Positions 25,854 through 34,747 of a stretch of 64,000 nt of DNA are shown piece by piece. The notes under the pieces are model-generated. The model was not told the DNA's origin. It saw nothing but the letters and a program-made list of their open reading frames with translations, and did not search any database. A program made the position numbers and the translations under genes. Source of the stretch: an uncultured Sulfitobacter sp. GTDB taxonomy: Bacteria; Pseudomonadota; Alphaproteobacteria; Rhodobacterales; Rhodobacteraceae. Within the stretch, counting starts at the first letter, position 1, and each line of letters starts with the position of its first letter. Location of the stretch: positions 1 to 64,000 of the forward strand of contig NZ_CANNBM010000009.1 in NCBI RefSeq assembly GCF_947502895.1, written 5' to 3'.

Positions 25854-28385
25854 TCATTGAAGCCGCAAAAGAGACTTCGTTTCCGCCCACACGCCAGAGA
25901 GATTTTGGATCGCAGTATCCATTGCCCGAGTGTCAGCCACCTTGGCAGAGTTCTCGACCTTGTTTAACGAATTCCGCAACTCGGTAGCCCCGAGGGTCGC
26001 AGCACTTCCTGACATCTTATGCGCTAACCCAACGGTTTCCTCTAAGGGCAGGTCTGTGGACAGGGACACCAGAGCGCGGTCCATTTCTTCGACAAACCGC
26101 GCTATCAATTTTCGTGTTGCGACACCACCCAAGGCTTCTTTCATTTCGGTCAAGTGCGCTGGATTTACGAGTGTCGCAGATACGTCTGGCTGTTTCGTAG
26201 CCCTACTTGTCTGGCTTGTGAATTGCGTGATCACATTGATCAATCCCGCACGTGAAAGGGGCTTGGTCACAATATCATTCATACCGTCTTCTAAAAATGC
26301 CTGTTGTTCCTCTGCCATCGCATTTGCGGTGAGTGCCACAATAGGTGTCTTTGCACAGGGACCGTTTGAGGCCCGAATTGCCCGTGTTGCAGTGCGGCCG
26401 TCCATCACAGGCATGCTGATATCCATCAGGATCAGATCAAAGAACTGCTTTGCAGCAAGGTCTACAGCGATCTGCCCGTTATGGGCCTCGGTGATGGTAT
26501 GGCCTTGTGCAGTTATCATCTCGCTGGCGACCATGCGGTTAATCTCGTTGTCCTCTACCAGCAGAATATGCGCCGACGGTAAATCGGCAGGATGATGGGA
26601 AGTCTGGTCCAATGATACGGGTGCCACAGCCGGTTCGACAGGAAAGCGGACAGTGAACACGCTTCCTTTTCCTTCCGCGCTCTGCACATCAATGGTGCCA
26701 CCCATCGCCTTCACAAACCGCAACGCGATCCCAAGACCCAGCCCAGTTCCGCCGACATCACGGTCATACGAGGCATCGCCCGTCATGAAATCATCAAATA
26801 TCTGCGACTTAAGCGCTGCATTCATCCCGATGCCCGTATCCCTGATGGTCAGTTGCACATCAGGGGAGGACGTGATGTCTCCGATAATCTGAGCAGTCAC
26901 CGTAATCTGGCCGCAGCGTGTAAATTTGATTGCGTTCCCGATAATGTTCATCAGCACATGCTGGATGCGCTCTTTGTCTGCCAAAATCCAATCACTTGGC
27001 GCACCTGACCACGACCAGGAAAGGTTCGTGTCATTTGCTGCAGCAGCGCCGCTTTGGCTATCTACAATATCTTGTAGCAGTGTGCTGAGGTTCATTACGG
27101 CAGGCCGCAGTTGTAGTTTGCCGGCGTCATATTTCGTAATGTCCAAAACGTCCGAGATATGGCTCATCAGTAGTCTGCCGGAGGTATCCATATTTTTGAT
27201 ATACTGCGACTGCTTGGCATCTAGGGGGGTGTCTCTCAAGAGGCTCAGGTTCCCCAATAGGCCATTCAACGGCGTGCGGATTTCATGGCTCATCGTCGCC
27301 AGAAAATCAGTTTTGGCCTTTTCCCCCGCCAGCGCACGATCCCGTGCCGCCACAAGGTTTTCTTCCGCAGCAATACGGTGCGAGATATCGCGCAAAAACG
27401 AAATGAATATTTCGCCCTCTTCGGTTTCGGCAGACTGGATCGCGAACTCTATCGGAAAAATTTCGCCATTGGCACGCTTGGCTTCAAGCTTGATCCGGCC
27501 TTTGCCAACAACCCGTTTTTCACCACTCTCGCGCATGCGCACCATACCCGCATCATGGGCAGCGCGGTGGTGGTCAGGGACGATCAGCGCGCCCAAATCA
27601 CTCCCTATTGCATCTTCGGCGCTGTAGCCAAACATCTGCACTGCCGCCGCGTTGAAATCCAAAACCAGCCCGTCATCGTCACACACAATGACAGCGTCCA
27701 ATGCGGTGCCCGTGACAACGTTCAACCGTTTGCTGGTCTGGATTGCTTTCAAGCGCCGTCGCACATTCTGGCGGTTCAGAAAGCCAAGATAGAGCGAGAA
27801 AACAAGCAGAGTAAGCAGCAGTAAAGCAACGCCAGTTGCCAGTTGGAATAACGTGTCAAAGACCCGCTCGCGCCGCGCGTCTGAATTGGTCGCGAAAAAA
27901 TTCAGACCACTGTTGGCGAGTTTTCGTACATTGCCACGAACCTCTCGCGCCGCTTCGGAAAGAACGGGGAGAGACGCCGCAAGAACTTCATCGGAGGCAT
28001 CAATTGTGGGTACGCTCTGTGCGAGAAATGTCTGTATCGCGGTGAGGTTGTCTGAGAACGCAGGCACTTCGCGAACGGGCGCATATATCGACGCTTGGGC
28101 GAGTGTTTGAACACGGCTGTAGAAGATATCAAAACTGCGACGCATCTGCACGAGGTCAGGATCGCTGTCGCGCAGTCCGGCATCAAGACTGATCTCGAAT
28201 TCAAGAAATTCAACTTCGGCTTGGGACAGGGTCCATTGGACATTGTCCGACGTAGCCGAGTTAAGGAGGCGCAGATCACGCGCGACATTTACGGTAAGAA
28301 ACGCAATCGCAAAAAAACCGACCAGCCCTAGCAAGACAGTCATGATCAAGCGATTGCGGAAGTCCTTCTTTTTCGATTGTGACAC
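25854..28385 (-). CDS. Membrane hybrid sensor histidine kinase (PAS-HisKA-HATPase-REC-Hpt)
   Basis: About 843 residues. Order: TM helix ~13-33, periplasmic sensor of roughly 155 residues, second TM helix (~190-215), PAS (~225-345), HisKA with H-box MSHEIRTPLNG near 365, HATPase_c (GIGMNA, GGTGLGLGIA), receiver with phospho-acceptor Asp in ILMDISMPVMDG near 653, and C-terminal Hpt with HKMSGSAATLG near 788. This is a complete phosphorelay to a separate response regulator, probably the NarL-type protein at 29165-29779. I favour the GTG at 28383-28385 with an AGGAG site 8 bases upstream over a TTG at 28430. It is 52 bp behind a SUOX-fold periplasmic protein gene. Confidence 0.9.
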   Translation of the reverse strand: MSQSKKKDFRNRLIMTVLLGLVGFFAIAFLTVNVARDLRLLNSATSDNVQWTLSQAEVEFLEFEISLDAGLRDSDPDLVQMRRSFDIFYSRVQTLAQASIYAPVREVPAFSDNLTAIQTFLAQSVPTIDASDEVLAASLPVLSEAAREVRGNVRKLANSGLNFFATNSDARRERVFDTLFQLATGVALLLLTLLVFSLYLGFLNRQNVRRRLKAIQTSKRLNVVTGTALDAVIVCDDDGLVLDFNAAAVQMFGYSAEDAIGSDLGALIVPDHHRAAHDAGMVRMRESGEKRVVGKGRIKLEAKRANGEIFPIEFAIQSAETEEGEIFISFLRDISHRIAAEENLVAARDRALAGEKAKTDFLATMSHEIRTPLNGLLGNLSLLRDTPLDAKQSQYIKNMDTSGRLLMSHISDVLDITKYDAGKLQLRPAVMNLSTLLQDIVDSQSGAAAANDTNLSWSWSGAPSDWILADKERIQHVLMNIIGNAIKFTRCGQITVTAQIIGDITSSPDVQLTIRDTGIGMNAALKSQIFDDFMTGDASYDRDVGGTGLGLGIALRFVKAMGGTIDVQSAEGKGSVFTVRFPVEPAVAPVSLDQTSHHPADLPSAHILLVEDNEINRMVASEMITAQGHTITEAHNGQIAVDLAAKQFFDLILMDISMPVMDGRTATRAIRASNGPCAKTPIVALTANAMAEEQQAFLEDGMNDIVTKPLSRAGLINVITQFTSQTSRATKQPDVSATLVNPAHLTEMKEALGGVATRKLIARFVEEMDRALVSLSTDLPLEETVGLAHKMSGSAATLGATELRNSLNKVENSAKVADTRAMDTAIQNLSGVWAETKSLLRLQ

Positions 28386-28437
28386 CGGATACTCCTGCAA
28401 TTGAGGCAAAGTATCAGCTTTGCGCCGCAATCAAAAC

Positions 28438-28944
28438 TCAGTCCACGGCCTCAATACGGTCCAATTGCCATATGCTGCGCGAATAGATGACTTCGGTACG
28501 GTAATCAGAGTTGTCATCATAAGGATATACCAGCCATAGCGGCCCTTTATCGCGTACAGACATCGTCTCGCCGTTCAGGCGGTATGCCACGATGGGGCCA
28601 CCTTCAACAGCGTCGGTCAGCGGCACTTCGACGGTATAGTCATTGATTGCGGTGGCACGCAATGTCTCGCCCGTGATGCCCAATGCCTGTACCAGCACGG
28701 CAAGCGAGACGCCTTCAAAGGTCTGCTTGCCCTCGGTCCAGATTGTCGAAGTCTCGATTGTGGTCTGTTCAAGTGCTTGCAGCAGGTCGAGGTCGAGCAG
28801 TGCTGCCCCTTCCCCGTTCGTCTGCTCCAGATTGCCCGTCACAGTCAGCATAACGTCACCTGTCGGTGCCGCCATATCTTGGGCCCAGGCGGGAGCAGAT
28901 AGACAAGTTATGATTGAGATCGCTTGAAGAGTAGTGCGCAACAT
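28438..28944 (-). CDS. Periplasmic SUOX-fold (molybdopterin-binding-domain-like) protein, probable sensor partner
   Basis: A 168-residue exported protein: signal peptide ~1-21 (SAPAWAQ cleavage region), then a domain like the oxidoreductase molybdopterin-binding fold. The segments FEGVSLAVLVQALGI, NDYTVEVPLTDAVEGG and KGPLWLVYPYDDN follow the sulfite-oxidase fold. No Cys remains in the mature protein, so the usual molybdenum-ligating Cys is absent and enzymatic activity is unlikely. Its place directly upstream of the hybrid kinase suggests it binds a periplasmic ligand and informs the kinase. That is an inference from gene order; no target is visible. Confidence 0.72.
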   Translation of the reverse strand: MLRTTLQAISIITCLSAPAWAQDMAAPTGDVMLTVTGNLEQTNGEGAALLDLDLLQALEQTTIETSTIWTEGKQTFEGVSLAVLVQALGITGETLRATAINDYTVEVPLTDAVEGGPIVAYRLNGETMSVRDKGPLWLVYPYDDNSDYRTEVIYSRSIWQLDRIEAVD

Positions 28945-29164
28945 CGGGTCATCCTTTTTCGTTTCTACCCTCGGTATAGAACATTCGGGATTGATGCACC
29001 TGTAGCAGGGGGATAGGTTCCTATCCTTTCGGATAGGTAGGCGGAGGACCGTTCCACATCCCTCTGACGGACGATAAGCTGCGCGGCGCCACTATTATGC
29101 TGCCATTGCAATATAAAAACGTCTAAGTGTATCGCTTAAGGTGCAGGCAACACAGGAGGCCGTG
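28945..29164. promoter_or_regulatory. Divergent promoter region between SUOX/kinase genes and response-regulator gene
   Basis: 220 bp separating divergent genes, with the triple CCTATCC/GGATAGG repeat at 29011-29037. A strong AGGAGG ribosome site at 29152-29157 serves the response-regulator gene. The layout suits autoregulation by the NarL-type protein. Confidence 0.55.
29011..29037. promoter_or_regulatory. Three alternating 7-bp half-sites GGATAGG / CCTATCC / GGATAGG
   Basis: GGATAGG at 29011-29017, CCTATCC at 29020-29026 and GGATAGG at 29031-29037. The first two form an inverted repeat with a 2-base gap, the last two one with a 4-base gap. This looks like a regulator-binding site in the divergent kinase/response-regulator promoter. 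A related CCTATCC with the same 4-base gap occurs before the RTX gene at 41246. Confidence 0.55.
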
Positions 29165-29779
29165 ATGCGCGTATTGATTGCAGACGACCATGATTTGCTA
29201 CGCGATACGCTGGTCCTTTTTCTCGAAGCGCAGGGCGATATCGAGACTCGGACAGCTGGAGATTTGTCTGGCGCGCATAAGTTGATCCAAAGCGAAGCGC
29301 GCTTTGATTTGATCCTTCTTGATCTCAATATGCCAGGCATGAACGGTCTTGACGGGCTCAAGCAGACGATTGCGATGCAGGACGGGCAGCGGGTTGCGTT
29401 GCTTTCTGGTGAGGCGACAAAAGAAATTGCCGAGCAGGCGTTGGAAGCGGGAGCGGCTGGCTTTGTGCCTAAGACGCTGCCTGCCAAATCTATGATCAAT
29501 GCGGTAAAATTTATGGCGATGGGAGAGCAATACGCCCCCATTGATTTCATGACGGCTGTAGAGGAAAGCCCCGAACATCCGCTGGCGCAAAAGCTGACAC
29601 CACGGGAATTGCAGGTGCTTAAAGGGCTGACCGAGGGCAAATCCAACAAGGAAATCGCCCGCGATCTTGATCTCACCGAACCCACGGTCAAGCTGCACAT
29701 GAAGACGCTCTACAGAAAGCTGGACGCGGCAAACCGCACCCAAGCGGCCCTTATTGCGCGCGAAGCTGGGTTGTTCTGA
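29165..29779 (+). CDS. NarL/LuxR-family response regulator
   Basis: A 204-residue two-domain response regulator. Receiver ~1-120 with acidic pair ADDHD and phospho-acceptor Asp53 in LLDLNMPGMNG; LuxR-type HTH ~140-200 (LTPRELQVLKGLTEGKSNKEIA, shown in part). The start is the ATG 29165-29167 placed 7 bases after AGGAGG; an in-frame extension upstream of that site is unlikely. It is divergent from the SUOX/hybrid-kinase pair and is the natural phosphorelay output. It ends 15 bp from the convergent polysaccharide operon. Confidence 0.92.
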   Translation: MRVLIADDHDLLRDTLVLFLEAQGDIETRTAGDLSGAHKLIQSEARFDLILLDLNMPGMNGLDGLKQTIAMQDGQRVALLSGEATKEIAEQALEAGAAGFVPKTLPAKSMINAVKFMAMGEQYAPIDFMTAVEESPEHPLAQKLTPRELQVLKGLTEGKSNKEIARDLDLTEPTVKLHMKTLYRKLDAANRTQAALIAREAGLF

Positions 29780-29794
29780 GCGTCCTCAACAAGG

Positions 29795-30412
29795 CTATTT
29801 GCACAAAAATGCGTCCAAAGCCGCGAGTGCTTGGGTCGTTTCCAGCGTAGCTGCAGAAGTTCCCAGAACTTCGCTCAGTGCTTTGCGCGTATCCTTTCCG
29901 ACAAAACCGTCAACGGGTCCGGGATCAGCGCCTGCGATGATTAAAAGCTGCTGAAGCAATTTTCCGTTGCTTCCACCCTCTAGCGTAGCAAGGCCACAGG
30001 GTGCAGCAGGTTCAGGGGGCACGGCCTGATCCTCTGGCGCGGCTTCACCCTTAAGGCATTGGGCAACCACATCGGCGACGCGATTTGCGGTCTCTGGTGG
30101 TGTACCCTCCGCAGCAAATCCACAGCTTGCTTCCTCGGCTGGACAGGAAATCCGTATTTTCCAATCTGGCCTGCTTTGCGCAGACGCAACAGTACCCTCA
30201 CCATTTGCAAAAACAGTGTAAAAATACCCGTCCAATACCCCCTCTTGCCATAGGCCAGGAAACTGTGGCGAAGGGACATCCGCATGACGGGTCACAACAC
30301 TTGTTGCCCCCTCTAGCGGCTTGTCAAACGTGGCGAGGACGCAAGGTTCTGCGCCAGCGGACCCTACGCCGGACAGAAACACAAAGGCAAACCCGAGCGC
30401 GCGTTTGATCAT
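29795..30412 (-). CDS. Periplasmic protein with a Cys-paired N-terminal domain and peptidoglycan-binding-like C-terminus
   Basis: A 205-residue exported protein: signal peptide ~1-21 (SAGAEP). Residues ~25-115 form a small domain with D-x-PS, Q-x-G, F-x-NG-x-G and two SC pairs, which I also see in the N-terminal region of the outer-membrane protein at 39488-40948. Residues ~150-195 (LQQLLIIAGADPGPVDGFVGKDTRKAL, shortened) resemble a peptidoglycan-binding type 1 domain. It is the last gene of the eight-gene polysaccharide operon, overlapping the DUF3131 gene by 4 bp. It may anchor or guide the machinery at the cell wall. No known enzyme motif is present. Confidence 0.7.
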   Translation of the reverse strand: MIKRALGFAFVFLSGVGSAGAEPCVLATFDKPLEGATSVVTRHADVPSPQFPGLWQEGVLDGYFYTVFANGEGTVASAQSRPDWKIRISCPAEEASCGFAAEGTPPETANRVADVVAQCLKGEAAPEDQAVPPEPAAPCGLATLEGGSNGKLLQQLLIIAGADPGPVDGFVGKDTRKALSEVLGTSAATLETTQALAALDAFLCK

Positions 30413-31770
30413 TGGCGTGCTTGGATCAAGGGGCCGTGCGCACGAAAGGCGAGGGCCGCCAGCACAGTTGCGTTGGTGTTGGTTGTGACGGAACCGTTCG
30501 TGCTGCCATCAATCTCGTAAATCCCTTCGGGCCAGCCACGATCCCCATCGCCCAAAGGCGCAATCGCAGCAACCAGTTCGCGGGTGTAGTCGGTGCCGAA
30601 CAGGGCATCCATCGCAAAGGCCACTTTGGTTGTGACCGTGCGCTTGCTGTCCAGACGCTCCCCTTTGAAGGTCATAACCGCCCATGGCGCGCCACCGCCC
30701 CAGACCGAGGAATAGACAAAATAAGGTGCTTCATCGAGGTGGGATTCGCTCACTGCGGTTAGAACGCCAGTCTCTCGAAACCGTGTTTCCTGCGCTTTGT
30801 AGATCGCTGTGGCGAAACGGTGCGAGCGTGCGTCAAACCCGAATTCAAGCCCGTCGAAGATGTAAGGCTCACTCACGGTGAAGGCAGGTGTGATATTGCG
30901 GTGCAGGCGGCTATCGACAGGAATGGGTTGGCCCAGCACGTCCTTCACCATCAAATGATCTTCCGCACGATATGCGTTGAACATGTCAAATCCGAACAGC
31001 ATCATCGCCTTGGCCGCATACTGCTCATAGCCAACGCGCCCTTCCTGATCGCGGCGCAGTTTCTCATCGGCGATGTTGCCGCCAATGAGTTGCCCGTTCT
31101 CTACCATCTGGCTCAGATCCCATTTATCCAAAACAGCTGCGATCTGCGGTGCAAGACCAGGATAGCTGTTCTGGACCTGCCCCATGGCGCCAACCATTCG
31201 CGCGATATCAAGTGCAGACCAACCCAAGCCGCGCTCGACAGGCCGATTGCCATAATCGACCAATTCACCCGTCTGCACATTGTAGGCCTTGTTCGGCAGG
31301 ATATCGTCGAACAAGCGTATCTCGCTCAACGTGCGAAGTGCCAGTGCGATACGCGCCTCTGCTTCGTCAGTCGTGATGACCCCCAGCAGATCGGCTGAAA
31401 TCACAGCTACGAAATATGATCCTGTCTCCCACATCGTAGTGGAGGGGTATTTATCTGCTGAATTGACCAGCCCCGTTTCGGGGTGTGTGTTGTTCTCGAA
31501 ATACCGCCATGCGATGCGCGCGTGGTCAAGGTCCTCTTTTGTGCTGGTCCCTGTGACTGCCAATGGCAACGGGGTCACATCCTCAAAAACAGCGAGAGGG
31601 GATTGCATGGTTTCGGGAGGCGTTTGCACCTGTTCTGTCACTTCAGCGGCCTCGGATTTACGGGTGTCTATCTTTTTTTCAAGCGAGATCACAAGCGCAA
31701 GGCCCAAACCCAACGCCACAAGAAAGGTGATGTGACTGCGTGCTTTTATCAGGTTGTCGCGGAAACTCAT
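30409..31770 (-). CDS. DUF3131 protein, membrane-anchored, in glycan operon
   Basis: A 453-residue protein: N-terminal membrane anchor (~13-30), a low-complexity linker to ~75, then a DUF3131 domain with alpha-toroid-like helical repeats. Repeated acidic and aromatic segments (ENNTHPETGLVNS, YPSTTMWETGSY, LGWSALDIARM, GRVGYEQYAAKA, EAPYFVYSS, DGDRGWPEGIYE) look like a carbohydrate-active site, as in (alpha/alpha)6 glycosidases. It is coupled by ATGA overlaps to the glycosyltransferase gene and to the downstream periplasmic gene. A BcsZ-like role, trimming or releasing the nascent polymer in the periplasm, is plausible. DUF3131 has no function that I can assign with certainty. Confidence 0.75.
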   Translation of the reverse strand: MSFRDNLIKARSHITFLVALGLGLALVISLEKKIDTRKSEAAEVTEQVQTPPETMQSPLAVFEDVTPLPLAVTGTSTKEDLDHARIAWRYFENNTHPETGLVNSADKYPSTTMWETGSYFVAVISADLLGVITTDEAEARIALALRTLSEIRLFDDILPNKAYNVQTGELVDYGNRPVERGLGWSALDIARMVGAMGQVQNSYPGLAPQIAAVLDKWDLSQMVENGQLIGGNIADEKLRRDQEGRVGYEQYAAKAMMLFGFDMFNAYRAEDHLMVKDVLGQPIPVDSRLHRNITPAFTVSEPYIFDGLEFGFDARSHRFATAIYKAQETRFRETGVLTAVSESHLDEAPYFVYSSVWGGGAPWAVMTFKGERLDSKRTVTTKVAFAMDALFGTDYTRELVAAIAPLGDGDRGWPEGIYEIDGSTNGSVTTNTNATVLAALAFRAHGPLIQARQ

Positions 31771-33593
31771 TTTGAAGATACCTCATCTGTGCTGGACGGT
31801 TGCCACATCGCAGCGGCGATCATGCCTGCCATGGCCAAACAATTGTTGAAACCCCAAAGGATATTTGCGACCACGCCGCCCGCAGAGTGGGAAGTATCCC
31901 CCAAGGCAAGTGCGCCGATGCCCCATACAGCCCCAAGAATAGTAAGGACGACCACAGCAATTTGCGGCCAGACCAATTCAAGGAATGTGCCGGATTGGCG
32001 CGTTTTGGGCGTAACTTTGAACGAGATTTTCTCGCCTTTGGCAACTGCAAGCAGAGCTTTCAGACCGAGCGGAAAAAATGCCAGATAACTGGATTTGGCC
32101 GCATATCCAGCAATGCCCCAAGTCCCAACCATGATCGCCAGCTCCAGCGTGACCAAGAACGGGATCAGGCGGAAAAAGAACTCGTCCGAATACGCCGCAA
32201 CGGGGGAGATGCCGGTGAGCAAATACACAACGGGCGCAAACAGAAATATGATGTTCCACAGTGGCGCGAGATAGGAATAGAAAGTCGTGCCATACATCAT
32301 CCGTTGTCCAAACGACAAGCCACGCCTGAAAAGCGGGTTATCGTTTTTCAGGATGTCCAGACTGCCGCCTGCGTATTTGAACCGCTGGACGGTCCATGTC
32401 AGCATGTCTTGCGGGGACAGCATCTTGCTTTCGACGATGGGATGTTGCTTGGATTTCCACCCCCGCTCGCTGTCAGAATGCAGAACAATCGACGTATAAA
32501 TGTCTTCCGAGACGTGAAAGCGATAGGGCGTCAAAACTTCTGTCGCAGCCGATTCAGTGCGGATTGCGGCCATCAACTCGGGCGCGACCACTCGTTCCTT
32601 GCTCGAGACAGTGACATTTTCCTCAACGGCAAATGCACGTTGTTCGACCTTGTCCCCAAAACTGCGCAAGGCGGCCTCCATCACGGCCTCCCGCCGGTGA
32701 ATTGATCCTGCACCACAGCAGAATGCGGCATTCACCCAGTTTCGCCGCCGCAGGATAACGTCATAAAACATCTTGGGGTCGTTCACGAATGGATCAGCAC
32801 CATAGACAACCGGCCCGATCGCCCGCTCGATCGCACTGCCCACTTGCGCGCCCTTTTCGCCAAAACGCCGCTCAAGCTTGTCCGTCAGATGCTCGCCTTC
32901 GGGGAGGTCATAGAACCACTGCGGCGTCTGGACCCACGCCATTTTCTCATCACGGAAATAGCCAAGCGTATGTTCCAGCAGCGTAGGGAAAGGCCGCGTA
33001 TCGGCATCGCAGATGACCATGAAATCGCCCGAGGTCAGCTCCATCGCATTGCGCAAATTACCCGCCTTAAAGCCCTCGTTGGTGCTGCGGGTGATATAGT
33101 TTGCGCCCTCGGCCTCGGTCACTGCTTTCATCTCGGGGCGGCGCCCGTCATCAAGGATGTGGATGCGGATATCGATGGGGTGCGGATAGGTCATCCGCTT
33201 TGCATCCAGAATACCTAGACGGACCAGCTCGGGATCCTCGTCATAGGTGGCAAACATCACATCTACGGAAATTTTGCGCGCACCCTCTGGATGGTTTCGC
33301 ACTACGTCGTCCAGTGTCTCTGGCGGGCTCTCGATCTTGAGCGGGTCATCCTTCCAGAGATTAAACACGAATAGGATCATGCCGAAGTAAGCGCAGGTCT
33401 CGGCAATCACCAGCGGCACGGCAAACCACATTGCTTCGGGGTTGAGCGAATGCGCCCACCGCCACCAGATGTACCAGCCTCCCACGACCAGTGCGATTGT
33501 CGCTAGAAACTGCCACAACACTTCACGTGGAGCCGAATAGGGCAGCGGCGGTTCCGGCTTGCGGTCTTCAAACTTCAGAAAATAGTCATCCAT
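31767..33593 (-). CDS. Family 2 glycosyltransferase, cellulose-synthase-like (BcsA fold, no PilZ)
   Basis: A 608-residue membrane synthase: two N-terminal helices (~27-80), cytosolic GT-A domain (~105-405) and four or more C-terminal helices. Catalytic signatures: DD at 148-149 (ILDDGRR), DAD at 196-198 (ICDADTRPF), FCCGAG at 291-296, SED at 362-364 in place of TED, and QRFKY at 403-407 where cellulose synthases have QxxRW. About 40 extra residues lie between FCCGAG and SED. There is no C-terminal PilZ domain, so direct c-di-GMP control as in BcsA is not expected. It probably polymerises and extrudes a glucan-like polymer. It is coupled to the DUF3131 genes and an acyltransferase. Confidence 0.85.
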   Translation of the reverse strand: MDDYFLKFEDRKPEPPLPYSAPREVLWQFLATIALVVGGWYIWWRWAHSLNPEAMWFAVPLVIAETCAYFGMILFVFNLWKDDPLKIESPPETLDDVVRNHPEGARKISVDVMFATYDEDPELVRLGILDAKRMTYPHPIDIRIHILDDGRRPEMKAVTEAEGANYITRSTNEGFKAGNLRNAMELTSGDFMVICDADTRPFPTLLEHTLGYFRDEKMAWVQTPQWFYDLPEGEHLTDKLERRFGEKGAQVGSAIERAIGPVVYGADPFVNDPKMFYDVILRRRNWVNAAFCCGAGSIHRREAVMEAALRSFGDKVEQRAFAVEENVTVSSKERVVAPELMAAIRTESAATEVLTPYRFHVSEDIYTSIVLHSDSERGWKSKQHPIVESKMLSPQDMLTWTVQRFKYAGGSLDILKNDNPLFRRGLSFGQRMMYGTTFYSYLAPLWNIIFLFAPVVYLLTGISPVAAYSDEFFFRLIPFLVTLELAIMVGTWGIAGYAAKSSYLAFFPLGLKALLAVAKGEKISFKVTPKTRQSGTFLELVWPQIAVVVLTILGAVWGIGALALGDTSHSAGGVVANILWGFNNCLAMAGMIAAAMWQPSSTDEVSSK

Positions 33594-33595
33594 GC

Positions 33596-34747
33596 TTAGA
33601 CACCCGCTTTGCTACGGGATTTGCGCTGTTCCCATGGCGTTGGGCCCAGGCCGATTGTCCAAGCAAGCAGAGCGACCTTCGACAAGCCCCAAGCCAGTGC
33701 AAATGATGCAGGAAGCGCCACGGCAAAGCGGGTCAGCACAATCGCCCAAGGTGCCATGTACGCGGAGGCTCCAGACGTGAAGAGCGCGACATCGAACAAA
33801 TCAATTACCAGTGGATGCACCAGATAAACGCCAAAGCTGTATTGCGCCAGCACGGACCAGCGGCTTGACCACTGCAAAAACTGACCACCCAAAAAGACGA
33901 AGAAAATGCAGATAGGCATCAGGAAATGGCCGTAAAAGTCCCAACCACCGCGCACACCCCACGCCCCTGTTTCATAGGCAACTCCGTAGAACGGCATGGT
34001 CGAGACATACGCCAGCCCTGCAAGGTAAAAGGCCGCGCGCCGGATGAGGCGGGATTCACCCCGCGGAATACCGTCTTTCCACAGCCCGTAAATCGCAAAA
34101 GCGGCAAAGCCGTACCCGACATAACCAAAGATTTTGAGCGCCCGAACGATATAGTCGCGCAGCGCTGGCTCAAGGTCCAAACCCCAGACAAACGCTTGCG
34201 CGCTGTTCATTACACCCAGCGTTAGCAAAACCGTAAACCCCATGACCGGATACCGCGTGGCAATACGCATTACCGGAAAAAACAGGAACAGGGCAAAGAG
34301 CGTTGGCAAAAAATGCATGTGATACTGCGACTTGCCCAGAATGAAGTAGCCGACCCAGTTTTTGGCATCTGTGATCTGGTCCCACATATAGGGGGCATAG
34401 CCAAAGGCATCTGCTTTGATCATCCTGAAGAAGGCATAGAAAACCACCCAGAAGGCAAAAGGCACCAACAGGCGTTTGGCCTGCTGTCCGATGGCAGTGC
34501 CATAGGCGGGCATTTTCTTGTCCACACGCATCGCCATAAGAAATAGCGAGAACATGAAGAACATTTCCGATCCCGAAAATTCCCCCAGCGAGCGAAAGAA
34601 GACAGGCAATAGCCGCGCATCAGGATCAGCATTGGCAAAAGGCTGGCCTGCAAAATCGGTCGAGGAGTGGATCAGCACCACGCCCATCGCTGCAAACACA
34701 CGGTTTGCATCAAACCAGAGCAGCCGTGGCTTTCCGCCCCCGCTCAT
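33596..34747 (-). CDS. Acyltransferase 3 family membrane protein (OpgC-like)
   Basis: A 383-residue polytopic protein with about ten helices and the acyltransferase 3 start LLWFDANRVFAAMGVVLIHSS, in which the His is the conserved catalytic residue. Such proteins acylate polysaccharides on the periplasmic side; OpgC succinylates periplasmic glucans. The start is the ATG 34745-34747 that overlaps the DUF3131 stop (ATGA); 42 upstream residues in the same frame are an artefact of the overlap. Its place between synthase and DUF3131 genes implies the polymer is acetylated or succinylated. Confidence 0.84.
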   Translation of the reverse strand: MSGGGKPRLLWFDANRVFAAMGVVLIHSSTDFAGQPFANADPDARLLPVFFRSLGEFSGSEMFFMFSLFLMAMRVDKKMPAYGTAIGQQAKRLLVPFAFWVVFYAFFRMIKADAFGYAPYMWDQITDAKNWVGYFILGKSQYHMHFLPTLFALFLFFPVMRIATRYPVMGFTVLLTLGVMNSAQAFVWGLDLEPALRDYIVRALKIFGYVGYGFAAFAIYGLWKDGIPRGESRLIRRAAFYLAGLAYVSTMPFYGVAYETGAWGVRGGWDFYGHFLMPICIFFVFLGGQFLQWSSRWSVLAQYSFGVYLVHPLVIDLFDVALFTSGASAYMAPWAIVLTRFAVALPASFALAWGLSKVALLAWTIGLGPTPWEQRKSRSKAGV

